A stretch of 64,000 bases of DNA, taken from positions 42,029-106,028 of the forward strand of contig NZ_VULQ01000007.1 in assembly GCF_009696575.1 (NCBI RefSeq). The letters are read 5' to 3'. Below, piece by piece: positions 1-8,232 of this stretch. The position numbers and the translations under genes are program-made. The stretch comes from Anaerococcus porci. GTDB lineage: Bacteria > Bacillota > Clostridia > Tissierellales > Peptoniphilaceae. A model generated the notes under the pieces. It made no database searches, was not told the DNA's origin, and was given only the letters and a program-made list of their open reading frames with translations. Position 1 is the first letter of the stretch. Each line of letters starts with the position of its first letter.

Positions 1-1
1 A

Positions 2-400
2 GCACGTGCACTTTTCTTACTTCAATCAGCAGGCCTAATAGAGCTTAATGGAAAAGAAGGAGATGCTATTACAGTTGCCAATATTAAAAATAACCCTAAA
101 AACCTTGAGATAATAGAACTTGATGCCTCACAAACAGCAAGAAACCTAACAGAAGTTAAGGCATCAGTAATAAACTCAGGGATGGCAGTAGATGCAGGAT
201 TTATTCCAACAGAAGATGCAATCTATCTTGAAGATAAAAATGATCCGGCAAAAGCAATTTATGTAAATATAATAGCAGCTAAAAAAGAAGATAAGGACTC
301 AAAAACTTTAGAAAATATAGTTAAAAACTACTATCAAACAGACGAAACAAAAAAAATAGTAGAAAAAGAATCAAAAGGTTCAGAAATACCAGCATGGTAA
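2..400 (+). CDS. metQ: MetQ/NlpA-family methionine-binding lipoprotein, 5'-truncated by window edge
   Basis: Substrate-binding lipoprotein of a D/L-methionine ABC importer, held on the outside of the cell membrane. Only the C-terminal ~132 codons are present. The frame is open to base 2 and begins ARALFLLQSAGLIELNGKEG, so the gene starts outside the window. Family marks are the DASQTARNL segment and the ending NYYQTDETKK...EIPAW. The next gene repeats the same architecture, with NYYQTDETKK identical, so the two are tandem paralogues. The sequence between them differs (SGMAVDAGF here, NDTFALDSK there), which would allow different ligand preference. The spacing of 15 bases suggests one transcript. 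The partner ATPase and permease are presumably upstream. Confidence 0.9.
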   Translation, partial: ARALFLLQSAGLIELNGKEGDAITVANIKNNPKNLEIIELDASQTARNLTEVKASVINSGMAVDAGFIPTEDAIYLEDKNDPAKAIYVNIIAAKKEDKDSKTLENIVKNYYQTDETKKIVEKESKGSEIPAW

Positions 401-415
401 AATAAGGAGAGAATA

Positions 416-1282
416 ATGAAAAAACTAGCAAAAATCGGATTAAGTCTTGCACTAATTATTGGAATAACAGCGTGTGGAAATAATAATAAAGATGATAGCA
501 AAAAGGCAGCTTCAAATGATACATCAAATTCTACACAAGCAAGTGAAAAACAAACCATAAAAATTGGTGTTGTTGGAGAATTTAATGATGTATTAAAAGA
601 AGTTGCTAAAAGATATGAAGAAAAAACAGGCAATAAAATTGAAATTGTAGTATTCGGCGACTATAACCAGCCAAACGAAGCTCTAGAAGCAGGTGATATT
701 GACCTAAATGCCTATCAACACAAAAAGTTCCTAGAAGGATTTAACAAAGACCATGGAACAGATTTAGTATCTATAGGAAATACAATGCTTGCACCTTTAG
801 GAATCTACTCTAAACAATACAAGTCACTTGATGAAGTAAAAGACGGTGATAAAGTAGTAATTCCAAATGATGCATCAAACGGAGCAAGAGCCTTATTCTT
901 ACTTCAAGATGCAGGGCTTATAAAAGTAAATGGCAAAAAAGGAGATCCAGTAACTGTAACAGATATTTCAGAAAACCCTAAAAAACTTGAAATAATTGAA
1001 GTAGATGCCTCACAAACAGCAAGAAACCTAGAATCGGCAGCTCTTGCTGTAGTAAATGACACCTTTGCACTTGACTCAAAGATTGCAACAGAGTTTCCAG
1101 CACTAAAATTTGAAGAATCAAAACCAACAGATGACAACCCATATGTTAATATAATCGTAGCTAAAAAAGATAGAAAAGATGATAAAGTATTAAATGACTT
1201 TGTTAGAAACTACTATCAAACAGACGAAACAAAAAAAGACTACGAGAAATTCACAGGTGGAGCTTGGATACCTGCTTGGTAA
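416..1282 (+). CDS. metQ: MetQ/NlpA-family methionine-binding lipoprotein
   Basis: Complete 288-residue periplasmic-type binding lipoprotein for methionine ABC import. The signal peptide MKKLAKIGLSLALIIG ends in the lipobox ITAC, followed by an N/K/D/S-rich linker. The mature domain starts near QTIKIGVVGEFNDVLKEVA. The DINAYQH-like motif of the family appears as DLNAYQHKKFL, and the C-terminus ends GGAWIPAW. AAGGAGAG lies just before the ATG. It is a tandem copy of the partial upstream gene and is followed by a hairpin terminator, so it is probably the last gene of the met operon. Family assignment is firm; the ligand (methionine or a derivative) is by family. Confidence 0.93.
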   Translation: MKKLAKIGLSLALIIGITACGNNNKDDSKKAASNDTSNSTQASEKQTIKIGVVGEFNDVLKEVAKRYEEKTGNKIEIVVFGDYNQPNEALEAGDIDLNAYQHKKFLEGFNKDHGTDLVSIGNTMLAPLGIYSKQYKSLDEVKDGDKVVIPNDASNGARALFLLQDAGLIKVNGKKGDPVTVTDISENPKKLEIIEVDASQTARNLESAALAVVNDTFALDSKIATEFPALKFEESKPTDDNPYVNIIVAKKDRKDDKVLNDFVRNYYQTDETKKDYEKFTGGAWIPAW

Positions 1283-1302
1283 AAATATCAAACCATAATC
1301 GT

Positions 1303-1328
1303 AGAAAGGCCCTTGCTGGGTCTTTTCT
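1303..1328 (+). terminator. Rho-independent terminator after metQ
   Basis: AGAAAGGCCC, a TTGCT loop, then GGGTCTTTTCT form an imperfect hairpin with a T-rich descending arm, 20 bases after the metQ stop. Confidence 0.65.
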
Positions 1329-1382
1329 ATTGCTTAAATTTACATAAATTATAGTATAATGACATAAAAAATTAGAGATTTA

Positions 1383-1739
1383 TGTTAATAGGAGAAATTA
1401 GAAATAAGGTGGACTCCATCTGGACTACCTTGTGTATAGAGGGTTAAACCAACCACTTACAAATATAGAGCAAATTACATACCTATTTTTTATTAAATGT
1501 CTTGATGAAAGAGATATAAACCTCGAAAAAGATGAAAACGTCAAAATAAATAAGGCTAAAACTTTACAAAAAATAGTAGAAGGCTATAGATGAACTTCCT
1601 ACAGAAGATAACGACATAAAAGGAAATATCTACGAATACCTTTTATCCAAACTTCTTCGCACACCAAGATATATTATAAAAATGATAGTAGAACTAGTTA
1701 GACAAAAGCTGATGATTTAATAATAGATCCAGCTTGTGA
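1383..1739 (+). pseudogene. hsdM: type I restriction methylase HsdM, N-terminal remnant
   Basis: Broken remnant of a type I restriction-modification M subunit, which would methylate DNA in complex with HsdS. Recognisable pieces lie in shifting frames: MLIGEIRNKVDSIW, then QPLTNIEQITYLFFIKCLDE, then [20 protein letters not shown], then [10 protein letters not shown]. These match the HsdM N-terminal bundle and the start of the SAM-binding motif (DPACGTGG in intact enzymes). There are at least three frameshifts and internal losses; for example, the loop between LSKL and RTPR is gone. About 115 of roughly 500 codons remain. Homology ends exactly at DPAC, where the first copy of the island repeat begins. 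The hsdR remnant at 6527-7435 is probably from the same locus. Confidence 0.8.
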
Positions 1740-1807
1740 GTTTCGTTTCACCTTATGACAACGTCAGATAGTTACGATGGATACTTGGTTTTAGAGCCTC
1801 TACAAAA
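1738..1807 (+). repeat. island repeat copy A
   Basis: First of four related intergenic segments. Core TTATGACAACGTCAGATAGT is followed by GATGGAT...TTGG, TTTTAGAG and CTCTAC plus an A-rich tail. It abuts the point where hsdM homology stops and lies 77 bases before the NUDIX gene. It lacks part of the TCATAATTATGA palindrome seen in copy C. Confidence 0.7.
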
Positions 1808-1883
1808 AAATAAAAATAACAATTAATAGAATTTGAACGATAATTTAAAAACCAACTTGAAATAACGTGTATTAGGAGAGAAG

Positions 1884-2360
1884 ATGGATATTAGTTTTAT
1901 AAATAATAAAGAAAAATTTAATTATAGAGTATGTGGGATAATCATCAAAGAAAATAAAATTTTGGCGATGAAAGACGAGAGATCCTCTTATTATTATTTG
2001 CCAGGTGGACGAGTTATGATAGGGGAACGAGCAGAAGATGCAATCATTCGTGAGATAAAGGAAGAGCTTGAAATAGATGCTTCGATTATTAGACCGCTAT
2101 GGCTTAACCAAGCTTTCTTTCGAGAAAATGTAGATAAACTTCAATATCATGAGCTGTGTATTTACTTTTTAATGGATATTGAAAATACATCTATTTCACA
2201 AAAGGGAAATAAATTTACTTTACAAGAAGGTAACCATACCCATGACTTTGAATGGTTATACTTTGATTCACTAACAGATTTATATTTTTATCCTTTGTTT
2301 TTAAAAGATGAAATATTTAATATTCCTGAGACATTTACACTACTTACTGAAATAGAGTAG
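1884..2360 (+). CDS. NUDIX hydrolase
   Basis: 158-residue NUDIX-fold hydrolase of unknown substrate (nucleoside diphosphate linked to X). The Nudix box runs from about residue 50 as GRVMIGE-x7-REIKEELEI and matches GX5EX7REUXEEXGU except that the late Gly is Glu. The metal-binding REIKEE core is intact, so it should be active. AGGAGAGAAG precedes the ATG. It is one of three intact genes in the decayed island, and it lies between repeat copy A and the Fic remnant. NUDIX genes of this kind travel with resistance-type cassettes, but nothing in the sequence fixes a substrate. Confidence 0.85.
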   Translation: MDISFINNKEKFNYRVCGIIIKENKILAMKDERSSYYYLPGGRVMIGERAEDAIIREIKEELEIDASIIRPLWLNQAFFRENVDKLQYHELCIYFLMDIENTSISQKGNKFTLQEGNHTHDFEWLYFDSLTDLYFYPLFLKDEIFNIPETFTLLTEIE

Positions 2361-2452
2361 TTATTTTATTTACCTACATAGATTCCTTTATTCCGAAAAA
2401 CGATTTATTTCATTCTGAAAAAGCCTTTTATAATATGCTTTATGTGATGAAA

Positions 2453-3360
2453 ATGTATTAGTATAAAAGAAGCCACAGAGAAATGGGAAATTTCAGATAG
2501 AAGAATATGAGTGCTCTTGAAAGAGGAAAAAATTCCAGTTGCTTTTCGTAGAGGCAAACTTTGGTAGATTCCTTCAAGTGAAAAAAATCTAAGATGGATG
2601 TTTGAAAAAAGTTGATGATTTACTGTTTAAAATTGAAAAGAATAAAAAGATATTAGATAACAAACGTCCACTAACTTGGGGAAGGCTAGAGGACTAAACG
2701 AAGAATTTAAAGTTGAATATACTTTTAACTCTAATGCTATTGAAAGGAATACACTAACCCTAAGAGAAAAAGATATGGTTTTAAGGGGCTGACGATTGAC
2801 AGAAAACCCTTAAAATATTACCTCGAAGCAATAGGTCACAAAGAAGCTTTTGATTTTGTAAGGTCCTTAGTAAAAGAGAAAGCACAATTAACAGAGAGTA
2901 TTATTAAGCAAATACATTATTTGATTTTATCAGATAAAAAAGATGATAGAGAAGTTTATTGAACAGTTCCTGCTCGTATAATGAGAGTTAAGGTATAATG
3001 AGAGTTAAGTATGAATCAGTGCAACCCTATTTAAGAGAGCCCAAGATGAATGAGTTATTAAATTGATATCAAGAAGCTTCAGAAAATATTGTTTCAAATT
3101 TGAATAAATTCCATATTGAATATGAAGCAATTCATCCATTTATAGATGGAAATGTAAGGACTGGAAGATTCTTGGTCAACTTAGAGCTAATTAAAACAGG
3201 CTACCCTCCTATTGATATTAAGTTTACTAATAGAGTTTCTTACTATAAAGATTTTAACGAACATCATACTAAAGGAGATTTATCAGATATGGAAAATTTA
3301 TTTGCTGGTTATTTAATTGAAAGGCCTAAATATTACATTAATATATTAAGTGATGAGTAG
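2453..3360 (+). pseudogene. HTH-Fic domain protein, broken
   Basis: Remnant of the clostridial HTH-Fic fusion family, whose intact members AMPylate target proteins. The N-terminal HTH reads SIKEATEKWEISDRRI, then KEGKIPVAFRRGKLW followed by an in-frame TAG. The Fic part reads FNSNAIE-like YTFNSNAIERNTLTLREKDM, then LKYYLEAIGHKEAFDFV, then a TGA in EVY*TVPARIM, another TGA in NELLN*YQEAS, and finally KFHIEYEAIHPFIDGNVRTG. The catalytic motif HPFxxGNGRxxR has Val for the second Gly (HPFIDGNVRTGR). There are at least three stops plus frameshifts. A 15-bp direct duplication sits inside it (2979-3010). The last open stretch, 3100-3360, should not be read as a working Fic protein. Confidence 0.85.
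2979..3010 (+). repeat. 15-bp tandem duplication inside the fic remnant
   Basis: ATAATGAGAGTTAAG occurs twice, separated by GT. It disrupts the Fic reading frame and looks like replication slippage. Confidence 0.85.
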
Positions 3361-3368
3361 ATTTAACG

Positions 3369-3440
3369 CCTGGGTCTCTTGTCATAATTGTGATAATGGC
3401 AGATAGTAAGATGGACATTGGCTTTCAATCATTCTACTAG
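3369..3440 (+). repeat. island repeat copy B
   Basis: Starts 8 bases after the fic remnant stop. CTTGTCATAATTGTGATAAT, then GGCAGATAGTAAGATGGA, ATTGG and TTCTAC align with copies A, C and D. It ends about 48 bases before the APH-like start. Confidence 0.7.
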
Positions 3441-3487
3441 AAAACTAATAAGAGATGGTTCATAATTTATTGGAAAAGGATATTTAT

Positions 3488-4342
3488 ATGACTAATGATA
3501 AAAAAATTATAGAAGAATTAATAGAATACCAATTAGAAAATACTAAAGTCAATTTGATTCGAGAAAAAGATGGAATTGGTGTATATCGTGTTGAAACACC
3601 AGGTCATTCATATGTATTAAAATATTTCTACAATAAAGAATTTCGTAGAGAAATTAGTTATTATCAAACTCTAAAATCCTTGAATATTCCGACAATTCAA
3701 GTGTTTGGAAGTACACAATCTTCAATTCTTCTTGAAAATATTAATGGATCATTTGAATTTCGTTTAGGTCAGAAGGAAGATTTTGAAAATAAAAATATTA
3801 TTAAGGCCTTGGCGAGATGGTATAAACTTCTCCATAAAAATGGTATGAAATATGCTGAGGATAACAATTTATATTCTCAATGGGATTATCTGTCTGAATT
3901 AAATTTATATAAGATGGCTAATAAATTTGATTTATCTAATGAAAAATCGTTTATAAACTTTATGAACTTTTATCCTAGAATTTGTGAAAAAATGAGAAAT
4001 GCTAAGAAGACTCTTATCTATCAGGATTTCTATTATACAAATATGGTGGTTAGCATAGATGAAAGTAAAGCATTTATGTTCGATTATAATATGCTTGGCA
4101 AAGGTTCATATATATCGGATATTTTGAATGTTACTTATTGGTTTTCTAAAGAAAACAAACAATTATTCATTGATGAGTATGGTGGCATTGATTACCAATT
4201 GTTAAATTTAGAAAAGTTAATTGCGCCATTTATTGCATTGATTATTGCAATGGAAAGAAATGTTTATCTATCCTGGACTCAGGATGCTAAAGATACTATC
4301 ATAAACAAAGTCGATTCATATTTAGAATACTTTCACAATTAG
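3488..4342 (+). CDS. APH/choline-kinase-like phosphotransferase
   Basis: 284-residue small-molecule kinase of the aminoglycoside phosphotransferase (APH) fold. The catalytic loop is LIYQDFYYTNMVV, with the Asp and Asn of the HxDxxxxN motif but Gln in place of the usual His/Gly. The Mg-binding Asp follows in MFDYNMLGKG. The N-lobe Lys is in SYVLKYFYNKEF. I chose the ATG at 3488 because AAAGGA lies 8 bases upstream; an in-frame ATG at 3455 has no such site. The gene is intact and sits between island repeats B and D. The substrate is unknown: antibiotic, choline or sugar are all possible, and resistance must not be assumed. Confidence 0.75.
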   Translation: MTNDKKIIEELIEYQLENTKVNLIREKDGIGVYRVETPGHSYVLKYFYNKEFRREISYYQTLKSLNIPTIQVFGSTQSSILLENINGSFEFRLGQKEDFENKNIIKALARWYKLLHKNGMKYAEDNNLYSQWDYLSELNLYKMANKFDLSNEKSFINFMNFYPRICEKMRNAKKTLIYQDFYYTNMVVSIDESKAFMFDYNMLGKGSYISDILNVTYWFSKENKQLFIDEYGGIDYQLLNLEKLIAPFIALIIAMERNVYLSWTQDAKDTIINKVDSYLEYFHN

Positions 4343-4353
4343 ATTAAGAAACC

Positions 4354-4430
4354 CGGCTTTTGTGTCATAATAATGATAGAGGAAAATAGTTATGTAAATA
4401 TAAGGAGTTTAGAGTTTCTACCAAAGTTTA
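4354..4430 (+). repeat. island repeat copy D
   Basis: Begins about 12 bases after the APH-like stop. GTGTCATAATAATGATAGAG, AATAGTTATG and AGTTTAGAGTTTCTACCAAA align with the other copies. It is the most diverged in the middle but the best match to the TTTAGAGTTTCTAC end. Confidence 0.6.
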
Positions 4431-4516
4431 AAACTCAAAAAATAAATATTTGGTGTGCTGCTTAGGGTAATAATATAATTATTGTAAGGAGTATACCAGT
4501 ATAAGGAGGAAGTAAG

Positions 4517-5363
4517 TTGACAAAGATTAGAAAGGAAAAGATTACTGCTAAGGGATTTAGCATTCAAGTTTATACTGAAGACTTTAAGAATGATTATATT
4601 AGCTTAACAGATATAGCTAAATATAAAAATAAGCAAGAGTTCAATGTCGTTGTAGCCAATTGTATGAGAAATTATAATACTATGAATATTTAGGGATATG
4701 AGAGTAAGTTAAACAATCCAAATTTTAACCCCCTCGAATTCGAGTGGTATTACAAGAAGCAGGTAGCGATGCTTTTACTCTATCACCTCAAAAGTGGCAA
4801 AAAACAACAAATGTAATTGGATTATTTGCAAAACTTGGAAGATGCGGAGGAACTTTCGTCCATAAAGATATTGCGTTTAAATTTGCATTTTGGATATCAG
4901 CTGAGTTTGAACTATATATAATAAAAGATTATCAGAGATTAAAGGAAGATGAAAATTTAAAATTATCTCTATCATGGAATCTTCATAGAGAAATATTAAA
5001 GATAAATTATAAAATTCATACTTATGCAAGCAAAGAATATTTGATAAAAGATTTGACGAATGAACAATTGTCATTTAAATATGCAAGTGAAGCTGATATG
5101 TTAAACGTGGCATTATTTAAAAAAATAGCCAGACAGCGGAGAGAAGAAAATCCAAAACTAAAAAGAAACATGAAGGACTATGCAAGCCTTAATGAACTCT
5201 TAGTACTTGCCATATGGAGTCATATAATGTGATTTTAATTGAAAAGGGAATTTGTCAAAAAGAAAGAATGATTGAGCTAAGAAACTTGGCTAGAGCACAA
5301 CTAATTTCTCTAGAAAGGTTAAATAATTTAGAATTAAAGAGTTATCAGAATAGAGAAAATTAA
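4517..5363 (+). pseudogene. KilA-N domain (RhuM/antirepressor-like) protein, broken
   Basis: DNA-binding KilA-N protein of the kind often found beside type I restriction genes. It starts at TTG 4517 with AAGGAGGAAG upstream: LTKIRKEKITAKGFSIQVY, then YISLTDIAKYKNK. An in-frame TAG at 4691 is followed by NNPNFNPLEFEWYYK. After a frameshift near 4740 comes FTLSPQKWQKTTNVIGLFAK, then GTFVHKDIAFKFAFWISAEF. A further frameshift at 5230 leads into VILIEKGICQKERMIELRNL, ending at 5363. One stop and two frameshifts make it non-functional, although a 162-codon stretch (4744-5232) is still open. Confidence 0.82.
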
Positions 5364-5436
5364 GTATAAAAAATAGATTTGATGAAAATAAATGTATTTA
5401 TTAATTGTACTAATATTTTATTTAAGATGTAAGAAG

Positions 5437-5511
5437 TGGACCTTATTTCATAATTATGACAACGGCATATAGTAAAGATGATGAATGGATTTTAGAGTTA
5501 TCTGCGAAAAA
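5437..5511 (+). repeat. island repeat copy C
   Basis: GTGGACCTTATTTCATAATT, then ATGACAACGGCATATAGTAA, GATG, ATGGATTTTAGAGTTATCTG and an AAAAAT tail. It has the palindrome TCATAATTATGA. It ends 17 bases before the methyltransferase ATG, so it forms that gene's 5' leader. Confidence 0.72.
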
Positions 5512-5528
5512 TATAAGAGGAATAAAAA

Positions 5529-6329
5529 ATGGATTTTAAAGAAATTTCAAAAATAGATAATGATTTTATTAGAAATGAGAAATTGTATAAATTTTTTGAC
5601 GAAGAAAAAAGACTATTTAGTAAATCAGGTCAGATTGAAAAAATTACTACCTTAAAAGAAATTTCTAATTATATTAGTCAAGATTCAAAAATTCTAGATG
5701 TTGGAGCAGGAACTGGGGTTTACAGTATCCCTTTGGCTGAAAAAGTAAATAAAGTTATTGCTTATGAACCTGCAACTAATAACTATATACAAATAAAAGA
5801 AAAAATCAAAAAGAATAATTTGCAGAATATTACAGTTGAAAATAAAAGTTCACTTAATATGGAAGAGCTAAAAGATGAATATTTCGATATAGTCCTGCTA
5901 TTTGGACCTATGTATCACTTATCAAGCGAAGAAGACAGAGTACATACACTTAGTGAAGCAAAGCGTGTTGTTAAAGCTGGAGGACATATACTAGTATCTT
6001 TTATCAACCATGACATGATTCCAATGACAGAAATGGTCTATAATTCAAATTTTTTTGAAACTGAAGGATATAATCCCACAAAGCAAAGACTTATAAATAG
6101 ACCCTTTATTTTCTTTACATTATCAGAGTGCATTGAAATGCTTGAAAAGGAAAATCTTATAATCATTAGAAAAGTTGCCACAAGTGGATATTCTGAATTA
6201 TTACAAAATCAGATTAATGATATGAGTAACTTATCTTATGGAAGATATATTGATTGGCACCTTGCTCATTGTGATAAAGAAGAGTTACTAGGAGCAAGTA
6301 ATCATTATCTTTTTGTTTGCAAAAAGTGA
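5529..6329 (+). CDS. class I SAM-dependent methyltransferase
   Basis: 266-residue Rossmann-fold methyltransferase. Motif I is ILDVGAGTGVYSIPLA (about residues 56-71), the acidic post-I residue is in VIAYEP, and motif IV region is YFDIVLLFGPMYHL. The N-terminus is a short helical cap. AAGAGGAA precedes the ATG. The gene is intact and follows repeat copy C directly. The substrate is unknown; the Methyltransf_11/25-type core gives no clue. It is the last intact gene of the island before the hsdR remnant. Confidence 0.82.
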   Translation: MDFKEISKIDNDFIRNEKLYKFFDEEKRLFSKSGQIEKITTLKEISNYISQDSKILDVGAGTGVYSIPLAEKVNKVIAYEPATNNYIQIKEKIKKNNLQNITVENKSSLNMEELKDEYFDIVLLFGPMYHLSSEEDRVHTLSEAKRVVKAGGHILVSFINHDMIPMTEMVYNSNFFETEGYNPTKQRLINRPFIFFTLSECIEMLEKENLIIIRKVATSGYSELLQNQINDMSNLSYGRYIDWHLAHCDKEELLGASNHYLFVCKK

Positions 6330-6526
6330 ATATAGAATAAAATGCTAAAAGACATAATGTTTAATAACCACCAAAATAAAAAACAATTAAGTTTTTAAGT
6401 TTATTGATATTGTTTTAGATTTTTTACCCTGTAGTGACATCTTGTTATTAAAATCTTTGATGAAAAACAAAGTGCTAAGAGATAGCTTATTTACAAAAAT
6501 TAGAATAATAGATATTTAGAAAATGA

Positions 6527-7435
6527 TAAGTTTGATAGTAAGTACAAGGAATTAGGGGACAATTTTATAATGCAGCTTTATAAGGATGTAAAAAGCTCGA
6601 TAGAAAGTAATTTAGGATAAAAAATCTTATTGAAGAAGTCACCAAGTTTTCTGATTTTAATTTATGGCCTAGGATAGAAAATAAAGATATAAATGATTTT
6701 GATAAAATAGGAAGGATTATTAATCTGCCTGAAAGTCACGAACTTACCCAAAGATTTCATAATTCCATGCTTCAACTTGAATTAGGTTTATTACAAGGCA
6801 ACTTAAATATAATTGCTATAAAAACTATAAGGCAGACTGCCAAAAACCTATCCAAAAAAGGAAAATATAAAGAAAGGCGATTAAGAAAAATCTTACCTAT
6901 TAAAAAACATAGAAGACGATAATTTTTGGAAAGATATAGGCCTTATGAAATTTGAAGAAATAAGGCTAGCTCTTAGAGATTTTATGCCTTTAATTGGCCT
7001 TAAAGAACAAAAAAGCTACTATTCAAACTTTAAGGATGAATTTATTAGTATAAAAGAAAATGATGTTGAATTTTTTGAAGAAGCTCTTAAAATATATAGG
7101 GAAAAAGCTAAGCACTATGTAAAATCAAAAGTAAAGGATGATCGTATCATAAATTAATAATTATAAGATCGATAACAGGATTAAGTCAAGATAGTATAAA
7201 CAAAGCCTTTGCTGAATTTTATAGAGAAAATAAACTAAACTATGAGCAACAAATGTTTGTAAAAACCATAACCAATTACCTAAAGAAAAATAACTACCTA
7301 TCTATGGAAGTCTTCTAAAAAGAGTCTTTTAAATCAATAGGCTCTATTACAAAAATTTTTAAAGATAATAAAAAAGAAATTAGAAGCCTACTTAATATTC
7401 TAAATAAGCTAAATGAATATGTAGATGTGGTCTAA
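6527..7435 (+). pseudogene. hsdR: type I restriction endonuclease HsdR, C-terminal remnant
   Basis: Decayed C-terminal part of a type I restriction R subunit. Pieces in changing frames are NLWPRIENKDINDFDKIGR, ESHELTQRFHNSMLQLELGL, AIKTIRQTAKNLSKKG, then NFWKDIGLMKFEEIRLALRD (6945-7157 frame). Last come RSITGLSQDSINKAFAEFYR and NYEQQMFVKTITNYLKKNNY, ending at NEYVDVV*. The last part matches the EcoEI_R C-terminal domain (RSxxGLxxxxxxxAFxxF...LNxxQxxFV). No motor or nuclease motifs remain. With the hsdM piece at 1383 it brackets the accessory genes, as in type I loci that carry cargo between M/S and R. Confidence 0.8.
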
Positions 7436-7507
7436 AAATTAATAAAAGTATATATGAACTAGGAATTAGAACAAAACTAAATATTAAAGCTTCTATATAG
7501 CAAAATG

Positions 7508-7541
7508 AAAGGCTACGAGTTTGAAAACTCATAGTCTTTTT
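7508..7541 (+). terminator. Rho-independent terminator after hsdR remnant
   Basis: AAAGGCTACGAGTTT, GA loop, AAACTCATAGTCTTTTTA. A stem of about 12 pairs with a T tail. It lies ~70 bases after the remnant and probably once ended the restriction operon. Confidence 0.8.
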
Positions 7542-7728
7542 AGTTATAATGTTTTATTGATAGATATCATAAAAATAAAAGTTAGATTTATTTTACTTTG
7601 TAATTTCAGTTTACTTATTATGATTATATATTAAGAAATAGTATAACTAATTTAATCCTTGAACTTTTTATTTTATTAAATAAGTATTTTAAAATATTAA
7701 ATTCATCAAATTAAAGTATAATAAAGCT

Positions 7729-8232
7729 ATGAGAAAAGCAGAATTAAAAGATTTGAAAAATGTAATGGAAATAATTGAAGATGGGAAGCTTTCACTTAAA
7801 GAAGACGGGATAGACCAATGGCAAAATGGTCTTCCTAAAATAGATGATATAAGGAAAAATATAGAATCTAATCAAGGCTATGTTTATATAGTAGATGGTG
7901 AAATTGTTTCATTTGCTTATCTTAAAGAAGATTATGAAAAGGATTATGAGCCTATTGAAAAAGGCTTCAAAAAACATGATGATTTTTTTACTATACATAG
8001 ATTAAGTATCAAAAAATGTTCGAAAGGAAAGGGGATTTCTAAGAAGTTTTTGGGCGAAATCATAGCTTTTGCTAAGGATAGAGGGCTTTCATCTGTTAGG
8101 ATTGATACCCATAGAGATAACTTTAAGATGAAATCTTTGATAAAAAAGTTTGATTTTAAAAAGATTGGGCCATGTTTTGTAGATGATGGAAAGGGAAGAA
8201 GCGAAAGAATTGCCTATGAGTTAGTATTATGA
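7729..8232 (+). CDS. GNAT-family N-acetyltransferase
   Basis: 167-residue GNAT fold. The acceptor part is DGIDQWQNGLP, a signature of a common Firmicutes GNAT group. The acetyl-CoA motif A is TIHRLSIKKCSKGKGISKKF (R/QxxGxG/A type). The substrate is unknown. Its stop overlaps the helicase-nuclease start by four bases (ATGA), so the two are translationally coupled. There is no visible Shine-Dalgarno site. A TATAAT at 7717-7722 ends 6 bases before the ATG, which raises the possibility of a leaderless message. Confidence 0.85.
   Translation: MRKAELKDLKNVMEIIEDGKLSLKEDGIDQWQNGLPKIDDIRKNIESNQGYVYIVDGEIVSFAYLKEDYEKDYEPIEKGFKKHDDFFTIHRLSIKKCSKGKGISKKFLGEIIAFAKDRGLSSVRIDTHRDNFKMKSLIKKFDFKKIGPCFVDDGKGRSERIAYELVL

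Noticed and set aside
3100..3360. Open frame of 86 codons with HPFxxGN motif as a small Fic protein
   Set aside because: Upstream homology continues in other frames through several stops; it is the tail of a broken HTH-Fic gene and the motif itself is altered.
4744..5232. 162-codon open frame as an intact KilA-N protein
   Set aside because: Its N-terminal third lies upstream in another frame with an in-frame stop and its end continues after a frameshift; it is part of a pseudogene.
1738..5511. Island repeats as classical integron attC sites
   Set aside because: I see no GTTRRRY/RYYYAAC core pair and no integrase gene in the window; the cassette idea is kept only as a general analogy.
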